Shown here: one piece after another, positions 5,411 through 8,677 of the stretch
Layout: every line of letters starts with the position of its first letter
Position numbering within the stretch: position 1 is the stretch's first letter
Assembly: GCA_040902845.1 (NCBI GenBank)
Contig: JBBDWM010000003.1
Coordinates: 1-8,677 of the forward strand
Direction of reading: 5' to 3'
Length of the DNA: 8,677 nt
Source of the DNA: JALYNX01 sp040902845
GTDB lineage: Bacteria; Actinomycetota; Acidimicrobiia; Spongiisociales; ZC4RG35
The notes under the pieces: generated by a model
Seen by the model: the letters and a program-made list of their open reading frames with translations, nothing else
What the model was told of the DNA's origin: nothing
Databases searched by the model: none
Program-made: the position numbers and the translations under genes

Positions 5411-7374
5411 AATTCGCTCTCAGGCTCACGACACTCGGCATCGTCTTCGCGTCGATGCTGGCGGTGATCGGTCTTCGCCTCTGGTATGTTCAGGTGGCCG
5501 AGGGCCCGCAGACCGCACAAGCGGCGGAAGAACTGGCCTGGCTCGAGAAGACCTCGTATGGCCCTAGAGGGGATATCTTCGACCGTAACGGGACATTGCT
5601 CGCAACGAGTCGTCTGGTCCCTGCGGTCTTGGTCGATCGCACCTTCGTCCAGCCCGAGCAACGGGATTCCCTGATCCAATCCTTGTCGTCGATCACTGGA
5701 TTCGATCCGATCGAATTGGGAATCCTGTACGACGACGCCGGGATCAATGGACGATTTCAGGTGGTGACCGTTTCCAACGAGATCGCCTATGTGATCAACG
5801 AGAACCTGGACCACCTTCCCGGGGTGGAGATCGCCATGATCCCGGAAAGGGTCTATTTGTCAGGTCCGACCCTGGCCCACGTCATCGGGCACCTCGGTCT
5901 TCCCGATGCCAACGACAAGGAAGAGCGACCGGATCTCGACCTAAGTCTTCGGATTGGAAAATTGGGGGTGGAGAGGGTTTACGACGAATATCTCCAAGGG
6001 GTGTCGGGCCTCGTCGAGTATCAGGTGCAGCGGGGCCAGATCGTCGACCAGCAGCCTCCGGTCGAGCCTGAGCCGGGCAACTCGGTGGTGCTCAACATCG
6101 ATCTGGAACTCCAGGAACTGGCCGAATTGGCCCTGGAGGAAGGGGTGGCTCTGTCCAACGCGGTCAAGGACGATGCTCGTGCCAATGGGGAAGATGTCTT
6201 CAGCGAGACACAGCGCGCCGCGGCAGTCGTTCTCGACGCCAAGACCTTCGATGTCCTGGCCCTTGCTTCGTTCCCCGACTTCGATCCTCAGTCGTTCGTC
6301 GCCGGAATCGATGCCGAGACGTTCGAGGGTCTGACCGACACCAACGCGTTCAACAACCTGGCGATCAGCGGTCTCTATCCGCCTTCGTCAACATTCAAGG
6401 CCATCACCTACACGGCGAAACTGGAAGAGGACCTCCCGCTTGCCGCGGACCTCGAAGGTGTGGATGTCGCCAATCAGACCGTTCACTGTGACGGCACCCT
6501 GGTCCTCTCCAAGCTCGAGGACGGGTCGCAGCCACCAAAGACCGACTGGTACTTCCCCAGGGACCTGGGTTGGCTTGACATTCACGGTGCATTGGAGAAC
6601 TCGTGCAACATCTACTTCTGGTCGGTGGCCATGGGCACCTGGCGAAAGTTCAAGGACACGCCACAGGAGAACATCCTCCAGGATTGGGCGAAGTCCGTCG
6701 GATACGGCTCGACGACTGGGATCGACCTCACCGCCGAGGCCGAGGGAACCGTCCCCACCCGGGAGCTGTTCGAACAATGGGCCGAGTACCAGTTGGAGAA
6801 CCCCGATAAGCCTCCGCTGCTCGAGCCGAACCGTCTCGAGCTCGCCAGCCCATGGCTTGGCGGTGACCTGGTCGACATGGCCATCGGTCAGGGTGCCTTC
6901 ACCGCAACTCCCCTCCAGGTGGCGGTCTCCTATGCGGCCCTGGTCAACGGGGGCCGGATCATGGAGCCCCGGGTCGTCAAAGAGGTCGTCGATGCCGACG
7001 GAAACGTCGTGTTCGAGCCGGAATCGAGGCTGGTGGGCACCGTGGACATCGACCCAGCCACCCGCGCGTCGCTGCTCACAGATCTCAACCGGGTGGTCAC
7101 GCGAGGCACTGCGGCCAGTGCATTTGCCGATTTCGGGCCCGGTTTGGAGAACATCGGGGGCAAGACCGGGACTGGCCAGACCTCGAAGAACCGGGACAAC
7201 CACGCGTGGTTCGTCGGAGTGGCGCCTATAGACAAACCTCAGTACATCGTCGTGATCCTCATCGACGAGGGTGGTTCCGGTGGCCGGGTGGCCGCTCCAG
7301 TCGGACGCCGCATCATGCAATACCTGATGGGCAACGAGCTGACCCCGATCGTCGAAGGCGCCCAGGCCGACTGA
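5407..7374 (+). CDS. mrdA: Penicillin-binding protein 2, elongasome DD-transpeptidase
   Basis: PBP2 (655 residues, class B PBP) cross-links lateral peptidoglycan as the partner of RodA. Layout: a membrane anchor (about 8-26), the family motif YGPRGDIFDRNG (51-62) that opens the pedestal (dimerisation) domain, then the transpeptidase domain. Active-site motifs are all present: SxxK as S328-T-F-K331, SxN as S399-C-N401, and KTG at 586-588 within GGKTGTGQTS. The MAIGQG helix (491-496) is also typical. The box before the nucleophile reads PPSSTFK rather than the usual PGSTFK, a mild variation. Position between mreD and rodA separates it from the division protein FtsI. The ATG overlaps mreD by four bases and the stop overlaps rodA by one base. 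Beta-lactams would be expected to acylate Ser328. Confidence 0.96.
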   Translation: MKFALRLTTLGIVFASMLAVIGLRLWYVQVAEGPQTAQAAEELAWLEKTSYGPRGDIFDRNGTLLATSRLVPAVLVDRTFVQPEQRDSLIQSLSSITGFDPIELGILYDDAGINGRFQVVTVSNEIAYVINENLDHLPGVEIAMIPERVYLSGPTLAHVIGHLGLPDANDKEERPDLDLSLRIGKLGVERVYDEYLQGVSGLVEYQVQRGQIVDQQPPVEPEPGNSVVLNIDLELQELAELALEEGVALSNAVKDDARANGEDVFSETQRAAAVVLDAKTFDVLALASFPDFDPQSFVAGIDAETFEGLTDTNAFNNLAISGLYPPSSTFKAITYTAKLEEDLPLAADLEGVDVANQTVHCDGTLVLSKLEDGSQPPKTDWYFPRDLGWLDIHGALENSCNIYFWSVAMGTWRKFKDTPQENILQDWAKSVGYGSTTGIDLTAEAEGTVPTRELFEQWAEYQLENPDKPPLLEPNRLELASPWLGGDLVDMAIGQGAFTATPLQVAVSYAALVNGGRIMEPRVVKEVVDADGNVVFEPESRLVGTVDIDPATRASLLTDLNRVVTRGTAASAFADFGPGLENIGGKTGTGQTSKNRDNHAWFVGVAPIDKPQYIVVILIDEGGSGGRVAAPVGRRIMQYLMGNELTPIVEGAQAD

Positions 7375-8525
7375 TGACTGTGCTCAACCGACTCCGTGAC
7401 GTGGCCGTCGATCGTCGCAACAACCGCTCCGATCAGGTTCTGTTCGGGACGATGCTGGCTCTGTCAGGCTTCGGGCTCCTGATGATCTATTCCGCCACCC
7501 GCAGTGCCGGGTCGGTCTCGATGGAGCGGCAGATGATCTTCGTGGCCGCCGGGCTCACCATTTACCTGATTGCGTCCAACATCGACTATCGGGAGTACCG
7601 GGGAATCATTCCCTGGGTCTCGGTGGCGGTACTGCTCGCCTTGTTCGCCGTCTTTCTCTTCGAACCGGTGAACGGGGCACGACGTTGGCTCCCGCTCGGT
7701 TTCTTCAAGCTGCAGCCGGCGGAATTCGCAAAGGTCGTCGTGATCGTGTTGCTCGCTTCGCTCCTGTCACCACACACCCGCGACGAGATCGGGCGGCGCA
7801 ACCTCCGCTGGACCCACATCTTTCAGGCGCTGGCGGTCGTGGCGGTCCCGGCCGCCCTCATCTATGTGGAACCGGATCTGGGGACGACTGTGGTGTTCGG
7901 GTTCATCCTGTTTGTGATGCTGTTCGTGGCGGGTGCCACCTGGCGCCAGATGGTGGCGTTGGCCTCCGCCACAATGCTCGGAATATTCGTCACCTGGCAG
8001 CAGGGATGGCTCGCGAAATTCCAGCTCGACCGGATTCGGGTCCTCGCAGACCCCACTGTCGACCCCCAGGGGATCGGGTACAACCTGCGACAGTCGAAGA
8101 TGGCGGTGGGCTCGGGACAGCTCTTTGGTCGTGGCCTATTTCAGGGTACGCAAACCAACTTCGAGTACGTCCCGGAACAGGAGACCGACTTCATCTTCAC
8201 CGCCGTGGGAGAACAACTCGGATTCATCGGCGCCATCCTGGTGGTGGCTGCCTTCTCGGTGATCATTTGGAGGTTGTTGGTGATCGCAGCCAACGCCCGC
8301 GACCGGTTTGGCGCCCTCATCGCAGTCGGCATCGCGGCGATGGTCGTCTTTCACGTGTTCATCAACGTCGGGATGACCATCGGCATCATGCCGGTGACCG
8401 GGATCCCACTTCCGTTCCTTTCCGCGGGCGGGTCGTTCTACATGGCGACGACCCTGGCCTTGGGGATCGCCAATTCGATCTGGCTTTTGCGAACCCCGGT
8501 TCCCGGAGAGAATCAGCTGAGCTGA
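7374..8525 (+). CDS. rodA: SEDS peptidoglycan glycosyltransferase RodA
   Basis: RodA (383 residues) is a membrane glycosyltransferase that polymerises lipid II for the lateral wall together with PBP2. About ten hydrophobic segments are seen. SEDS signatures present: NGARRWLPLGFFKLQPAEF (100-118, with Trp105), VEPDLGTT (165-172), VPEQETDFIFTAVGEQLGF (266-284, with the Asp272 that aligns by eye with the proposed catalytic Asp), and NVGMTIGIMPVTGIPLPF (331-348) followed by LSAGGS. ATG 7374 overlaps the mrdA stop by one base; a longer frame starting at 7206 would be antisense-like junk inside mrdA and is rejected. FtsW is the alternative, but pairing with mrdA and mreBCD fixes it as RodA. A 10-bp hairpin covers its stop codon. 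Confidence 0.96.
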   Translation: MTVLNRLRDVAVDRRNNRSDQVLFGTMLALSGFGLLMIYSATRSAGSVSMERQMIFVAAGLTIYLIASNIDYREYRGIIPWVSVAVLLALFAVFLFEPVNGARRWLPLGFFKLQPAEFAKVVVIVLLASLLSPHTRDEIGRRNLRWTHIFQALAVVAVPAALIYVEPDLGTTVVFGFILFVMLFVAGATWRQMVALASATMLGIFVTWQQGWLAKFQLDRIRVLADPTVDPQGIGYNLRQSKMAVGSGQLFGRGLFQGTQTNFEYVPEQETDFIFTAVGEQLGFIGAILVVAAFSVIIWRLLVIAANARDRFGALIAVGIAAMVVFHVFINVGMTIGIMPVTGIPLPFLSAGGSFYMATTLALGIANSIWLLRTPVPGENQLS

Positions 8526-8530
8526 TTCTC
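8508..8530 (+). repeat. Perfect 10-bp hairpin over the rodA stop codon
   Basis: GAGAATCAGC (8508-8517) and GCTGATTCTC (8521-8530) are exact inverted copies around the 3-base loop TGA. The rodA stop (8523-8525) lies in the right arm. There is no T tract after it (CGCAATACG follows), so it is not a standard intrinsic terminator. It could protect the 3' end of the operon mRNA or act with the two structures that follow. Confidence 0.7.
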
Positions 8531-8588
8531 CGCAATACGCAAATCGCAATACGCAATACGTTTTGCGGTATGCGTACTGCGTATTGCG
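8531..8588 (+). repeat. CGCAATACG direct/inverted repeat element
   Basis: CGCAATACG occurs at 8531-8539, 8545-8553 and 8552-8560, and its inverse CGTATTGCG at 8580-8588. The outer arms CGCAATACGCA (8531-8541) and TGCGTATTGCG (8578-8588) form a perfect 11-bp stem. An inner stem (8552-8559 with 8568-8574, one bulged A) closes around a loop containing TTTT. The base composition is more A/T-rich than the neighbouring genes. It looks like a dispersed intergenic repeat, but one copy cannot prove that. Confidence 0.7.
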
Positions 8589-8624
8589 TGCATGGCTGGC
8601 GAGCTACGCTCGCCAGCGATGCAC
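8588..8624 (+). repeat. 37-bp near-perfect palindrome at the tdk start
   Basis: GTGCAT (8588-8593) pairs with ATGCAC (8619-8624), and GCTGGCGAGC (8595-8604) pairs with GCTCGCCAGC (8608-8617). One G/G mismatch (8594/8618) separates the two stems and the loop is TAC. Both possible tdk start codons (8592 and 8619) lie in it. In RNA this would be a very stable hairpin, with no T tract behind it. Confidence 0.75.
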
Positions 8625-8677
8625 CGACGCAGTCATGGCGGTTGGGTCGAGGTCATCTGCGGGCCGATGTTCTCCGG
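8619..8677 (+). CDS. tdk: Thymidine kinase, N-terminal fragment (cut by the window end)
   Basis: The frame opening at ATG 8619 encodes MHRRSHGGWVEVICGPMFSG before the window ends. G-W-x-E-V-I-x-G-P-M-F-S-G is the start of the type II thymidine kinase family, with the beginning of its Walker A loop (GPMFSGK follows in the family). The enzyme phosphorylates thymidine with ATP in the dTTP salvage pathway. The start is uncertain: ATG 8592 is in frame and adds nine residues, but both lie inside a strong palindrome and neither has a clear Shine-Dalgarno sequence. The frame is the same as rodA and is open back to the rodA stop. Ndk, also in this window, acts later in the same nucleotide pathway, though co-regulation is not shown. 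Confidence 0.82.
   Translation, partial: MHRRSHGGWVEVICGPMFS

Noticed and set aside
6388..7320. Minus-strand open frame of 310 codons, and a + strand frame at 6440-7231, within mrdA
   Set aside because: Both overlap the PBP2 transpeptidase domain, whose active-site motifs are intact, and neither resembles a protein family.
8531..8588. CRISPR-like array
   Set aside because: The repeats are 9 bases long, partly overlap, one is inverted, and there are no spacers of even length.
8635..8677. ATG at 8635 as the tdk start
   Set aside because: It is in another frame (MAVGSR...) and does not give the GWVEVICGPMFSG thymidine kinase sequence.

Overview
The window reads as a chromosomal segment of a high-GC actinomycete. 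The gene order folC, ndk, mreB, mreC, mreD, mrdA (PBP2), rodA matches the cluster known from Streptomyces. The wall-anchored LPXTG-type protein at the left edge also fits a Gram-positive, high-GC host. Several starts lack a clear Shine-Dalgarno sequence, which is common in Actinomycetota. I lean towards a deep, poorly sampled lineage (for example Acidimicrobiia or a relative), but this is only an impression from the protein sequences.

Layout, all on the + strand. Positions 1-951 hold the 3' part of a repeat-rich surface protein. It has an exact 240-bp tandem repeat, a diverged last repeat, an acidic linker and an LPFTG sorting signal. A strong hairpin at 976-1009 ends that unit and lies only 6 bases before folC (1016-2299). 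A 121-bp gap with short dyads and a probable leaderless promoter leads to ndk (2421-2831). A 107-bp gap holds a perfect DnaA-box 9-mer, a small dyad and a good sigma-70-type promoter. Then comes the rod-shape (elongasome) operon: mreB (2939-3970), mreC (3993-4907), mreD (4907-5410), mrdA (5407-7374) and rodA (7374-8525). Its last four genes are joined by 1- or 4-base overlaps. After rodA, three hairpin or repeat structures lie end to end (8508-8624), and the window closes in the first codons of a thymidine kinase gene (tdk).

How the genes work together: MreB filaments on the inner membrane face, with MreC and MreD, organise the glycosyltransferase RodA and the transpeptidase PBP2 to build lateral peptidoglycan. 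FolC makes (poly)glutamylated folates. Ndk and Tdk act in nucleotide supply. The surface protein is exported and probably attached to the wall by a sortase that is not in the window.

The coding content is conventional and I see no evidence for a wholly new system. The parts worth a second look are non-coding or repetitive: the identical 240-bp repeats, the hairpin against the folC start, the DnaA box upstream of mreB, and the hairpin cluster with CGCAATACG repeats between rodA and tdk.
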